A stretch of DNA of 64,000 nt, from the NCBI GenBank assembly GCA_021432605.1, contig MU271149.1:2170001-2234000 (forward strand). Direction: 5' to 3'. This DNA is from Coniochaeta sp. PMI_546 (Eukaryota > Ascomycota > Sordariomycetes > Coniochaetales > Coniochaetaceae). The translations under genes were made by a program, and so were the position numbers. The notes under the pieces were generated by a model that did not search any database, was not told the origin of the DNA, and saw only the letters and a list, made by a program, of their open reading frames with translations. Below, in pieces: positions 10,856 to 21,702 of the stretch (the first letter of the stretch is position 1; every line of letters starts with the position of its first letter).

Positions 10856-12238
10856 ATGCGACACAGCTGGCTCCGGCTCATCGTGGGGCTCATGGTAGCT
10901 CATGTAGCTGTCGGACGCCCGCTGAGATGCGTCATGTACTTGACCGGGTGAGCAAACAGCCCACAACATTAAAGACACGACGGATCTGCGTATCACAATT
11001 ATCCAGTCTCTCGACACTGACCCCTTCTCTCATCTTTCCAGCCAGCATCCAGACGCACCTGATCTTGATCAACTTCGCCATGTCAGCCATGTCATTCTCG
11101 CCTTCATGGGCTCTTCCCTCTTCAATGAGCCAGGAAGAACCGAGTGGCCGCTCTTCGGCGGCTCCACGGACGTGAGTCGGATCCGGGCTCACTTCCTCCC
11201 GGGAACCAAGATCTTGGTCGCCATTGGCGGATGGGGGGACACCTTTGGCTTCTCTGCTGCCGCTCTGGACGAGCAGAGCCGCAAGGACTTTGCCGAGAAT
11301 GTCGCTCGAATGGTCTTCACAACAGGAGCTGATGGTACACCCCCGGCCTCCAACCCATGCCCAGATTGCCGACTTTACTGACAACCCTGCAGGAGTCGAC
11401 ATTGACTGGGAGTATCCGGGGTAAGATTATTGACTCACGCCTGAATGGCTAGTTCTAACTCTCGTGTCCCTTCGATAGGGGTAACGGGGAAGACTACAAG
11501 ATTGTGCCCAACAAGGCCAAGGAATGGGAGACAGGTGCATACCCGCTCTTGCTCGCCGAGTTACGACAAGCGTTGGGACCGAGGAAGATCATCTCGGCCG
11601 CCGTTCCTGGCCTTCCAAGAGATATGATGGCGTTTAACAGCCAAACAGTTCCCAGGATCATGCGACATGTCGACTTTCTCAACGTTATGACATACGATTT
11701 GATGAATCGACGTGACAATGTTACTCGCCATCATACGGGAATACTGAACAGCCTGGATGCAATTGACGCTTATATCTCGGCAGGTGCAGCTCCGCAGCGA
11801 CTCAATCTTGGCTTCGCGTTCTACGCCAAATGGTTCAGGACGACTCACGATGCTTGCTCCAAGAAGGTATCGCATCTTGGCTGTCCAACACTTCTGCTAG
11901 AAGATCCCAAGACTGGGGCAGACATGGGCCGAGCTGGGGCCTTTTCTTGGCACGACCCCGTCCCTCCTGAGCTCAGAGACTCATTCAGACGGGCTCTGGA
12001 TGACGGTACTTACGACAACAAAGGGGGTGGTTACTATTACTGGGATGAGCAAGAAGATATCTTTTGGACTTTCGAAACTGCGGACTCGATAGCTCGCAAG
12101 TTTCCTATTCTTGTTGACAACAAGCGACTTGGTGGTGTCTTCGCCTGGGGCTTGGGCGAGGATGCACCTCTTTATGAGCATTTCAAGGCATTGACCAATG
12201 CTGTAGCTGAGCACGAGGGTGTCAGGGATGAGTTGTAG
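10856..12238 (+). CDS. Secreted GH18 chitinase
   Basis: Exons 10856-10947, 11042-11334, 11393-11420 and 11479-12238 encode 390 aa. Residues 1-20 form a signal peptide with a hydrophobic core (LIVGLMVAHVAV) and a likely cut near Gly20. VAIGGWG is the conserved SxGG-like strand. The short 28-nt third exon together with exon 2 rebuilds DGVDIDWEYPG, the GH18 active site DxxDxDxE, with the proton donor Glu135. NVMTYDLM and GVFAWGLGEDAP near the end are the remaining barrel strands. There is no separate chitin-binding module, so it resembles the short secreted fungal chitinases acting on GlcNAc polymers outside the cell. Exact substrate and endo/exo mode cannot be told from sequence. Confidence 0.9.
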
Positions 12239-12898
12239 ATGCAAAGTAACAGCCGAAGTTCCAGTTGCAACCACCAATTGGTAGTCCAATAAAGGGTCCT
12301 ATACTGAGCTATCGTGGATCTGAAGCGTACGATACGTAATGTTGTTAAGCTAATTACTGATCGGCCGCTCAACCCTCTAAGCAATTCAGACAGAGGTACT
12401 GTGACTTTCCCTTGTTCAACGCTGGTCCCGGTTACGGCGCAGGGTAAGAGTGTAGAATGGCGACCTCCGTAACCTTTGACCGAGTGTTAGGTGAACACCC
12501 GAGTGTCGTTGAACTAAGACCAAAATCGGTGAGATAGCCTGCTGAGGCAAACCAGACAAGCGCGAAAGGTATGACGGAGATTCCAAACCAGAAAAGATAC
12601 AAGAAATACGTAGGAGGAAAGTCGTAGCCTTCGACCAATACCAAGCCTCAGCGTCGGCATCAACGAAAGGTGTAATTACATACTTCAGGCTACAAAATTT
12701 GTAGCCATAAGTCAAGACCCACAGACCCAAACCCGAACAACTTGGGGTATCTCCAAAATCACAGCCTCCTCTGTTGCAACTATTTCTCTTGAACCAGCCA
12801 TACAAAACACATTTAAGTCTCATTCCTCGTCATCGCTTGTCGTCAGCGAACACCCGGCCCATGCGCGGAGGGAGAAGTTTGCCCCTCAAGTGAAGCGA
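12239..12898. other. Convergent intergenic region
   Basis: About 660 nt between the chitinase and MARVEL genes. Open frames here have no recognisable domain or splice support, and I see no other feature. Confidence 0.5.
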
Positions 12899-13437
12899 TC
12901 AAGCACCGACGTATGGCTTGTTATGGGTGTGTGGCGTAGTGGAAGCATGCCCCCGAGACCGCATAGTCTCAATCGCGTCGAGGGCTGTGAGGAAGGCGAA
13001 GAGGGCAAAAAGGAAGAAGCCGAACGCGATGGAAGCCTCAATGGAACCGCAGAGCCTGTTACCATGACAGCTGGGTGCCCCGAAGTCGGCAGCGAGCGCT
13101 GTAGAGCCCGCGAACCAGAAGATGGTACTGATGGCTAGAAGGACAAGCGAGGCAAGCTTGTGGAACAGCCGCGTATAGTAAAGTGGCGTAAGGCCGACAT
13201 AGGCAAGGACTAGGAGGGACCAGATGGAGCAAAAGAGCAAGAAATTGACTTGGCTTGGCGAGTTGTTGTAGAATCCAGAGTCAAATACGCTCACGACTAG
13301 AACGGAATCGTGTCAGAAACTATGCTGTTGCATATCACCGGCATGCTCAGTGACTTACCATAAGCCGTCAAGCCTAGCTCGATAACGGCGAATACTGCTG
13401 CGACGACATGGACAATGGGTACGAATCCGTATGCCAT
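12899..13437 (-). CDS. MARVEL-domain membrane protein
   Basis: Exons 13437-13359 and 13296-12899 give 158 aa after removal of a 62-nt GTAAGT...TAG intron. Four hydrophobic segments are visible: about residues 4-24, 42-63, 73-95 and 110-132. The order and the short polar ends fit the MARVEL fold. The segment SIWSLLVLAYVGLTPLY and the loop Cys residues (SCHGNRLCGS) are typical of fungal MARVEL proteins. These sit in plasma-membrane or vesicle membranes, but no precise function is known for this one. The start at 13437 (MAYGF) was chosen over an upstream in-frame ATG at 13491 because it leads straight into the first membrane segment. Confidence 0.8.
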
Positions 13438-15821
13438 TTTAAGGTTTGTGGCTCGGCGTGTTGAGCTAAGAGGTACAGCAGAAATGTGCAAGAATGTATG
13501 AGGAGGATACGGCGGATGACAGAGTTCAATCAGTACTGAATCTGAAGGCCAAAGTCGATGTTGAACTATGGTGTTTCTTTTGTCAAGAAGCGACAGCTTT
13601 CACCATGAAGTGGGGAAATCGGGCGTGGCATAATGACGTGTTTGCTCATGCGCAGGGCATGGTCACCATGGTGCCAATACACGTGGTCGTTCTGTTCTTG
13701 ATGTGAATGGCAGCCATCCAATCGTTAAGGTTCCAACAAACAAAGAGGGATGCTGGTCATGAGACTTCATGCCTTGAGGGGCTCCTTCTCACAGATCAGG
13801 TCATTCAGCCTTATGATGTCATAGCTCGCTTCCTGCGGTTCGCGTACACACCGGTCCCACAGCATTTTCGCGGCCCTAAGCGGAGACGGTGCTGTTAGCG
13901 CTTGCGGCCCGTGCTTCTTGGCACTTCTACATAAGGTAAGGTACGTAGTAGTCCGGCTGATCGTTGCCGGGGGTTTATCGCTCTGTTACGATACATGTAC
14001 GGATACCCGCGTACCTTCTGACCTGGTCAGCTACATCGAATTCCTAGGGAGAGAGCATGGAGGTACACGTGTAGTTGTACGTGAGGATCGATGCCGATCG
14101 ACCTCAGAGAGCTACAACACATACTGCAACAAATGTACGCGCAGAAGATTTGCGTGAACAACAGGCGTCAATGGCGTCCGTCTCAAGTGTACTAGCTCAT
14201 CTTTGCAATACCACAGTATGCCGATGGATCAGGCAGCACCAAAATCAGCCAGGTACACGCTAACAATTTTCGTTTGCCAACAGCCCCTAAGACGCTTCAT
14301 GTACACTACACGCTCGTCAAGCGACTGTAAGGTCTGAACAGGAAGCTCGGGCACCGTTACGAAAAACTTTCCCTAGAGAATCAGAAATCACCTATCAAAA
14401 GCCACTTTTGACAGGAAGGTTCATGGATTCCAAGAACACTGGCCGTATTGTACGATGACGGAGCACTTATTCCCATCCCCAAATTTTGACAATTTACCTC
14501 TTCCAATCACGTCGTGCAGAGAACCTCTGATGTGGGATCCGGATGATGCAATCCATCAGTGTCACCGAGAAGAGGTAGCTCCCTCAGGGGCAGCAGTCAA
14601 GTCTCATCAACTCTCATTGACAGGACTTGAAGACATTCAAGGCAGGAGATGCCATATGTTGTCCAACTTCGGGTTCCAGGTGTGGTCTTTCTTTACGAGT
14701 CGCAGGCTCTCTTAGCCAATGACAAGAGTGGCCAGTTGCCTAAAGAGGCAACTCTCGCAGGGGTACTTCCTCTCACACTGGCGAGAGAACTGGCAAGCCT
14801 GTGCCATCGACAGTGTCCCTTTGCGAGGCTAAGTCACTATATCTCGGTCTCCGCGGGTAGTGTTTGCTGTAGTCGAAGAGATTAATAAGTACTCTGCAGT
14901 CGACCGCTTCCATAGAGTGTCCAAGACTACTTTGCCGCCAACCCCTATGACCGGACTTGACACATATGATGGACTGAGAACCGAGACGCTGTTTGCCGAA
15001 GGGTTTCTTGAAGGTAATTGCTTCAAAGTCCGTCATTAGATGCATCATCAGGCAGACTGGCAATTGTAAGATCGTGGTTACTCGCTAGAGAGCGGTACGC
15101 CCGCTGGAGGTACCACTGGGTAGCTTGACTGTTGGAGACTGGCTGGAAGACAGGTGCGCATGATCCGGAGCAGGCATCTGGAAACAGCAACTCGATAGCA
15201 AGTTATGCAGTCTGTAGTGCCGTGGCTTCTTCGTCAACCTCAACCCGTAAGGTTTATGTGGTGCTGGCGTTTGTGAATGTCCTAGGCTAGTCTGTAGCGT
15301 TCTCCGTGGTGGGCTACTCCGTACTTATCAAGACCTATCTGCCGCGACCTGGTTTCAAGGTTGCAAGATAGCAGGTTCTTCAGTTTCTGGGTTGATAACA
15401 TGGAGGTGTTCTTACTGAAGCACGGACGGTATAGACTCAATAATTTCAGGGACTTTAGTCTAAGGAACCGCGCCGAAGGACGACTGCAGACGAGGGTGAG
15501 GGTGCATTAGTGATCAGCATACCTTACCCACCGGCGCTGGTTTAGTGCCTGTTGCTCGAAACAGCAGTTGACACCAATGTTAATTCCAAGAGTCATTCCC
15601 ATAGCTAACTGTAAGTCGTGATGCAGCTTGGAAGGTATTCGCGGATGGTTGTGAAGTTCAGGTGGCAACCTGGAAAGTCTATCAGAGTGAGCGTGTCGGC
15701 TGAAGTCCCCCGACGTTGGCGCTATGATACAGCAACCTTTAGCCCTTGCACACGAATGATGATACCGAGTTGGTTTGAAAACTTGTAGGCACAAAGACGA
15801 CCATGTAATCTTGCACTTGCA
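13438..15821. other. Gene-poor intergenic region
   Basis: About 2.4 kb without a supportable gene. Several short frames (for example 14455-14885 +, 14773-15063 -) have no domain, no signal peptide and no matching splice sites. A few AAGGTA/GGTACG motifs occur near 13934. No repeat array or element ends were seen. Confidence 0.5.
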
Positions 15822-16808
15822 CTACACAATTATAGTATCACTCTTGTCTGGTTGCGTACCCTCCTTTTGAAAGCCCATCTTCTCCCTCACGGCGTTGACT
15901 AGCGTCGCGACAAGCACTGCAGCGGTGGCTACCCACACACCCCACTGGCCAACCGAGCCCATATGCTCAACAGATGGAACATTAGAGGTCATGGCCAGAA
16001 GATATTGCTCCGTCGACACGATCAGCAAGACAGCCATGGCCGGCAGAGCCAGCCACAGCAGGACTTCGAAGGCCGTCTTGATTGTATGAAGCTGGCTTTG
16101 CACTGCACTCTGCTTGTCCGTCAAGATTCCGCCCAGGTCTTGTTCCATGCCAATGCGTGGAGCTGTGGCACGCCGCTTGTTCGAAACCGAGATGCCAAGA
16201 AGAGCGACGACCGAGAAGACCAGAGATGGAACCCCGACTCGGTGTTCAAGCCAGGCGAACTTCCACCCCATCTGCCCCAAGACGCTGACATTCTCAACGG
16301 CGCCAAAGATGTCCAGCTCGTTCATCCATATACCTTCACAATTTTCGTATGGAACGTCGGTAAGAGAATCTCCAGCGGCCACAAGTGTGCCCAGTTTCGC
16401 GACGGACACAAATGCTAGAATAGAGCCTATTGTCACCACGCAAGCCCAAATTCGGATAAGCGGCCGTGCAGACGATTCGGAGGCTTGACTGGAAGCAAGA
16501 AGCAGCCAACAGGCGACAATAACAGCCAAGCCAAGGACCTCGAGCACTACTACCGCATCTAGTGGAACGGGCTCAGGGATGGCAACCGTCATGCCGGAGA
16601 CTGAATGGAGGATGACCGCAGCATCGATGGCGAAGATAGCTGTCCGGGTGGTAAAAGCCGCGAGAGCAGCGCGGAAGAGCCACCCGCGAGGTAGTGGTAG
16701 AATGAGTGCCGTGGCGAGCACGTACGTGTGTGCTCTGGGAAGCAGCGAGTATGGGCTTGATAGGGGCGCGATACACAATTGTCGTACTGCTGAACTATGA
16801 CTGGCCAT
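15822..16808 (-). CDS. Multi-pass membrane protein of unknown function
   Basis: A single-exon 328-aa frame beginning at the ATG at 16808 (MASHSS); an in-frame ATG at 16880 would add 24 residues. I do not recognise a named family. Several hydrophobic segments are visible, for example around residues 30-50, 58-80, 92-112, 124-145, 187-210, 245-265 and 280-300. Acidic and Cys-containing loops (YENCEGIWMNELDIFG) lie between them, which suggests six or seven transmembrane helices. The C-terminal tail is polar with many Lys and Asp. It lies head-to-tail with the dehydrogenase upstream. The length and helix pattern make it a real gene; any receptor or transporter role would be a guess. Confidence 0.75.
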   Translation of the reverse strand: MASHSSAVRQLCIAPLSSPYSLLPRAHTYVLATALILPLPRGWLFRAALAAFTTRTAIFAIDAAVILHSVSGMTVAIPEPVPLDAVVVLEVLGLAVIVACWLLLASSQASESSARPLIRIWACVVTIGSILAFVSVAKLGTLVAAGDSLTDVPYENCEGIWMNELDIFGAVENVSVLGQMGWKFAWLEHRVGVPSLVFSVVALLGISVSNKRRATAPRIGMEQDLGGILTDKQSAVQSQLHTIKTAFEVLLWLALPAMAVLLIVSTEQYLLAMTSNVPSVEHMGSVGQWGVWVATAAVLVATLVNAVREKMGFQKEGTQPDKSDTIIV

Positions 16809-17159
16809 GTTGGTCGTGAGTGGTTTCAAAGTTTGCGCAACTGGCCCGAACAGTATGGCTTCACCAACAAATATATGCAAGTCTTTGATGTCTCTGTGAT
16901 GCTGTTCAAACCCTTGTTCGATCTGTCGGGTGGTCTTCAGCTTTGCTTGGCCTCGTCCTGTGATGCGTTGTGGCTGTGGCTGTGTTGAGCACTAGTAGCT
17001 GCCGCGGGATTGCAAGGCACTTTCACCATTGTCGGGTCAATGTGTCGAGCATGTGAGAGGCATGCGGCAATATCTATTTCCTCTTGGTCGTCAAGAGAAA
17101 TTGGAGTCATGTGGAAAGCAGTCGACTCTTTGGTGTCAGGACCAGGGTTGGGTTTGCGT
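16809..17159. other. Intergenic region upstream of the membrane protein
   Basis: About 350 nt between two minus-strand genes, presumably the membrane-protein promoter and the dehydrogenase 3' end. No gene or distinctive motif was seen. Confidence 0.5.
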
Positions 17160-18356
17160 CTAAGTGCTAACGCCCTCTGTTTCGGTGATACGGAAAACGT
17201 ATTTCACACCGCTTGCCTTTCCCTCCTTGAGATTCTGCAGGGCTCTCTCGATACCCCCTAAACCACCTGGCACAACCTCGTGTCTCTGCGGCTTGAACCA
17301 ACCTTTCTCCAGACCCCGCGAGAAATACCTAAAGAAGAGGAAGCCAAAGTCTTTTTCACCCTCACTCTTGTTATGCACGCTACCGACACTGGTCACCGAT
17401 TTCTCAAGTCCGTCCGGAATCTCCTCATACTCCTTCCCTGGCAGCACAAGGGTGATCTTGCCACCCTTGGACAAGACCTTGCCGACATTGACATAGCTTC
17501 CATTCTCAGAAACCGCGTCGAAGGCGTGCAGCAGCGGAGGCAGCCCACGCCCCTCCAACGCTTCCTTGAGACCCGCGACGACCGCATCATCTCCGCCTCG
17601 GTAGTCTACAATGGTGTCGCCCTTGGAACGATCGATCGCTGTCTCAACATGATCCTTGGCACGACCAGCCACGCAGATCAAGGGGTGAATGTTGCTCTTC
17701 TGTGCCAGCTGGATGGCATAGTAGCCAACTGCCGAGGCTGCACCATAGATCACCAGCGGGATAGGTTCGGTGGCGGGGCGCCAGGGCTCTGGCAGGCCTA
17801 GACGAATGTACAAACCGACTGCTGCCGTCATGGCTGCGAGAGGTATTGCTGCGGCTTCTGCATCAAGCACAAAAAATGTCTCCGCGTTAGTCCCCGACAC
17901 GTCATTTCCACGTGTGAGAAGTGGGAAAGGAGTCTAGGGACGCACCTTCGAAGCTGATTCTCTTCGGGATATGGAAGGTGGTATGGGCTGGTGCGATTGC
18001 ATACTCGGCATAGCTGCCGTGCGGTGCCATGATCTCGTGGAAAGCAGCTACGCGGTCGCCAGGCTTGAACTCAAAGACGTTGGCGCCGACCTTCTCGACA
18101 ATGCCGGCGATATCGTCGCCCTGGTTGATGTTGTTACCAACCCATTCTGGCACTTTCCAGTCCTTTGGATTACTGCCGCTGACAACCACCTTGATCAGGA
18201 CTTGGTCCGCGTCAGGTTCCGGGATGGGAGAGTCCACGATATGGACCTTGGGCCCTATGCCTGCAGGTCAGTTCTGTTCAATACCATGCGGCTGGGGCTT
18301 GGACAGAAGGGACATATGTCCCGTCAATTACCTTTGCTGACTGTAGCTTCCTTCAT
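17160..18356 (-). CDS. Zinc-type alcohol dehydrogenase / enoyl-reductase-like oxidoreductase
   Basis: A medium-chain dehydrogenase/reductase of 343 aa. Exons are 18356-18332 (only 25 nt), 18254-17946 and 17857-17160. The N-terminal GroES-like domain shows PDADQVLIKVVVSGSNPKDWK and GDDIAGIVEKVG. The second junction rebuilds ISFEEAAAIPLAAMTAAVGLY. The Rossmann domain has YGAASAVGYYAIQLA for NADP binding. The structural and catalytic Cys ligands of true zinc ADHs are absent, so it belongs with quinone-oxidoreductase or trans-enoyl-reductase-like members. Such enzymes occur alone and in secondary-metabolite clusters; no synthase gene is nearby, so no pathway is inferred. Intron 1 has two usable acceptors 6 nt apart (18255 or 18261), giving or omitting two residues. 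Confidence 0.85.
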
Positions 18357-18800
18357 GGCGTGTTTCCTCGTGCCTCGCGTCTGCAACCGTGTCGAGGGGG
18401 GTGGCTATCTTACGAGCGAGATGTAATGACCATGGAGAGCTCGCATTGCCTCGCATTGCGCGCCCATGAGCGTGGCTTTATCTAGGACGACATCCCACCT
18501 ATAGACTAACAAAATGCACCACGTGAAGGGTGCTGGGTCTCGAACTCTCTCTGCAAAGCGGGCCGTGGGACGACTATGGACGGCACAAACCAATGGCGTC
18601 ATTACAAATGAGAAGATAAACGGTGACAATCGGAAAACAGACTCCGCAACGGCAGATCGATCGATCAACTACGGGAACGCAAAGTACATAGAACATCGAT
18701 AACATTAGAGCTCGTAGTTGTTACATCGAAAACATAACGCATGCGCTGACGCGAACAGAGACCTCGCCATATGGGGCATCCGCATTTGACATGAGGGTCG
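18357..18800. other. Intergenic region
   Basis: About 440 nt forming the promoter of the oxidoreductase and the 3' flank of the next gene. Nothing else was recognised. Confidence 0.45.
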
Positions 18801-19634
18801 TCAACAGAGCAGGACCGTCCAAGCGAGCGCAAACATACAGCCGCCAACCCACACACCGGCCCCCGTGGTCGTCCAAGACGCTTGCTGCTTCCACCCTGGA
18901 GCTAGTGATATTGTAGAAGTCCCGCTCTCGTCCGGGCTGTCAGCGATCTGAGATGTGTTGCCGGAGGACTCGATGCCATTTGCGATCACGGAGTGATGCT
19001 CGCCGGCATCTTTGCAAAATGCGACCACCGTCTCCGCTCCACAGCAATCATGGCTGCTTGCAATTGCGTCATTGCCCAGCGCGTTGTCGAGGTTGCTGTT
19101 ATCTGTCTTTTCGAGGGTCACCTCGTCCAACAGTGGTGCGATGGGTCTCAATGACAGTCGGGAGTCAGTGGCGCTGTGTGGTGTGGCGCCGGCATCTGTG
19201 AAAGTCGTTCTTCGAGTTGGCCTAGAAATGCTTGTGTCGACACTCGCGTGCACGTCGCTTGCAATCTCCCGGTCCGGTAACCACTCCAATCTACGTGAAC
19301 TGGAGGACCGTTCGCGAACCAACTCGAAGCTCGAGGAACTTTCGCCGTGAAGATGGCCCCCACTGCTGCTCCCCGTCAACTTGCCGTCTCGCACGAAACA
19401 CGATATACCTGCATCGTAAAGGCCGATGCCCCTCGTGTCGGTAGAGGTGGAGTGGTTCCCCAACGTTCCCTTGTGCGTTCTGATAAGGCCATCTTCATAT
19501 CCATACGTCGGCGCTAGGCTGCTCGCCTCTCGCGTCTGATAGAGCGTACTGACAGCAAGAAAGAGGAGTGTCACTCTTCTATGTTGCCCTCTCATCGCTT
19601 CCTTGGGGAGAGTGACGTCGGATTCGTCGTTCAT
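18801..19634 (-). CDS. Orphan protein with N- and C-terminal hydrophobic segments
   Basis: A single-exon frame of 277 aa from the ATG at 19634 (MNDESD); it is also open upstream to an ATG at 19715. I do not recognise it. A hydrophobic segment (VTLLFLAVSTLY) lies near residues 21-32. A long Ser/Thr-rich, low-complexity middle follows, including SSSSFELVRERSSSSRR. The C-terminal 25 residues are hydrophobic after a small-residue stretch (TTTGAGVWVGG...). That arrangement would fit a secreted or membrane-anchored wall protein, possibly with a GPI signal, but the internal N-terminal segment is not an ideal signal peptide. The frame is longer than chance readily explains, which is the main support. 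Confidence 0.4.
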   Translation of the reverse strand: MNDESDVTLPKEAMRGQHRRVTLLFLAVSTLYQTREASSLAPTYGYEDGLIRTHKGTLGNHSTSTDTRGIGLYDAGISCFVRDGKLTGSSSGGHLHGESSSSFELVRERSSSSRRLEWLPDREIASDVHASVDTSISRPTRRTTFTDAGATPHSATDSRLSLRPIAPLLDEVTLEKTDNSNLDNALGNDAIASSHDCCGAETVVAFCKDAGEHHSVIANGIESSGNTSQIADSPDESGTSTISLAPGWKQQASWTTTGAGVWVGGCMFALAWTVLLC

Positions 19635-20253
19635 CGACCTACGTCTTTGTGGGTGAGAGGTAGCTAGGGCCGAACATGACCGACTCATATATGCCCAGTC
19701 ATAGCAATGTAGCACAGCAGCAATACCGTCGTCAGAGGCGCATTGCAGACATTTTCATTCGATACGGACTCCTCTACACGTGTACACTAGCACCTGACGG
19801 TAGAAGAGTTTGTCTTGGCATAGCCTCTAACCCGGGCATAAAAGGCGGGGGATGGCCGCTCCTGGGGCCGATTGGTGTCATGTATCAATCGTGCAAAGAG
19901 GCATGACCTATCTGAAACTGCGTAGTATTGGTGTCACGAGGCAACCTTTAACAGGTCACCAGTCCGGCCTCGACACACAAGAGCCAGGTGGCTGCATCAT
20001 TATTCCATGTCGCTAGTTCATGGACCGGTACTTGGCTTCAGCTAGACCTGTATGTTACATAGCGATGCTGCACGGTACCAAAGCTCCAATATGCAAGGAA
20101 GAAGTAGTATACATATATTGCGTGTTATTCGTCTCGGCCTTTACCGCAAGGAACTTCCTTCCGCCACAGAACCCCGATCAAGTATACAAAACCACGTCGC
20201 CGGTGCCCAAGAAGCAAATATATCGTTACATCGCTTACCACCCCATGGAGACC
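19635..20253. other. Intergenic region
   Basis: About 620 nt between two minus-strand genes. No gene or structured motif was recognised. Confidence 0.45.
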
Positions 20254-21441
20254 TTACGAATGGCCAACGAGACCAGGTTGGGGAGCGTTATCCGGGTTGG
20301 TATCAGTACCAGCAAAGCCAAGCTGCGTATTCCACGCGTCGGCTGTGGTCACGTCGCGAGCGCCTCCTCCGAGATCAGCCTTCGCCTTGAGGCAGGCGGC
20401 CTTAGCATCAGCATTAGCACCGCAAACGTTGGTGAGCTGATCGCAGATGCGGTTCATGATGATGGCAGGGTTGAGCGCCTCTTGCTGACCCTTGTTGACA
20501 AGCGGGTCGATGGCCTGGAACGTGAACTCGGTGTCCTTGCGACCGTTAAGCCCAGCCTAGTGCGAGGGTTAGTCGTGAAAACGTAGATGGTTACGGTTAG
20601 GACTTCAGACCTCGAACTTGATTGTTGGCACGCATGCGCCAAAGTCTAGGCCGGCGACGGTGGATTTCTGGACCGCGCCTCCTGATACCGCAGCGTCGGT
20701 GTTAGCGGCGGCGGCAGCAGTGGTAGCAGAAGCAGCAGCGGCAACAGTAGTGGTGATCGTGGCAGCGGCGCCGCAGTCGGCGGCGGCAGCGGTAGCGGCG
20801 GCGTCCGCGGCGGAAGTGGTGGCAGCGGCGTTACCGTTGCCGGCGGCAGCACCATTACCAGCAGCAGGAGCACTGCCAGCCGTACCATCGGCAGCCTGAG
20901 TGGTAAAGTTGCTGAAGCCATTTGCGGCCATGACCTCTGCCACGCTAAGGCCAGTGGCGTCGAAAGGAGTCTTCAGGGACGTCGCTGCGTTGGCGTTCTC
21001 GATATCGGAACCGGTGACGGCGGGATCAACGAGAGCGACTATGCCGCGGAGAGCTTCGGTGGCGGGAAGACTTGCATCGCTGCAGATGGTAGGAATCGAT
21101 TGAGCGAAAGGGTTGAAGTTCTTTTCGGCTTGCACAAGAACGGCGGCACCTGCGATGACAGCCGGATCGTTACCGAGGGTCTCGACGATCTTGTCGGCAA
21201 GTTGAAGCTAGTGCCTAGTTAGCTACATCCTGCCAAGCCCGGGTACGGAGGTTCTTACCTTGGCACAGGCGTTCGCACCAGCAAGAAGGACGCCAGGAGT
21301 CTGGCCCGCGAGAGTCCCGGCCTCTCCAGGGTTGCCAAAGTTGCTGAGCGCCTGGATTTGGGCTTGGACAGCACCTTCCTGGCCGAAGCGAGCCTCGGCA
21401 AGTACCAAAAGGGCAGAGAGAATAATGGCCTTGGACATCAT
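20254..21441 (-). CDS. Secreted Ala-rich surface protein, function unknown
   Basis: Exons 21441-21259, 21207-20611 and 20556-20254, all joined in phase 0, encode 360 aa. Residues 1-17 form a signal peptide (MMSKAIILSALLVLAEA). The N-terminal domain (about 18-135) is rich in Ala, Leu and Gln and includes GQTPGVLLAGANACAK and FNPFAQSIPTICSD. A low-complexity Ala/Thr/Gly linker (about 150-235) follows. The conserved C-terminal domain begins at VPTIKFEAGLNGRKDTEFTFQ and includes NRICDQLTNVCGAN with two Cys. I recognise this as a family widespread in filamentous ascomycetes, often labelled cell-wall or appressorium-associated, without known activity. A TATATAA box lies about 255 nt upstream, and the leader is strongly C/T-rich, suggesting high expression. 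Confidence 0.82.
20690..20885 (-). repeat. GCN/ACN low-complexity tract coding the Ala/Thr linker
   Basis: A run of GCN codons (Ala) broken by ACN (Thr) and GGN (Gly) inside exon 2 of the surface protein. The skewed composition keeps the opposite strand open too, which produces spurious antisense frames. Such tracts vary in length between strains. Confidence 0.7.
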
Positions 21442-21695
21442 TTCGAAAGTCGAATGGAACACGTAATACGGACTGTGAGGTGTTGTGTAAGTCGAAGAGA
21501 AGGCAAACAAGGCGAAAGGACCGTCCGAGCGGTTGCTGATAATCTGTGCGAGAAGCGAAGAGAAGGTTCAAAGCTGAAAGAGCGTCAAGAACAGAAAGTT
21601 CACAGAACTAAAGAACGAAAGGTAAGAAAAGACCGAAAGAGACTTGCTTGATGATGAAGGGAAAATGACCAACATAGATCGACGTGCTGGAGAGG

Positions 21696-21702
21696 TTATA
21701 TA
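21696..21702 (-). promoter_or_regulatory. TATA box of the surface-protein gene
   Basis: TATATAA on the minus strand, about 255 nt before the ATG, followed by a purine-rich + strand (pyrimidine-rich sense strand) typical of highly expressed fungal leaders. Confidence 0.5.

Noticed and set aside
20618-20899. Ala/Val-rich + strand frame
   Set aside because: It is antisense to the GCN-rich linker of the surface protein; the composition keeps both strands open.
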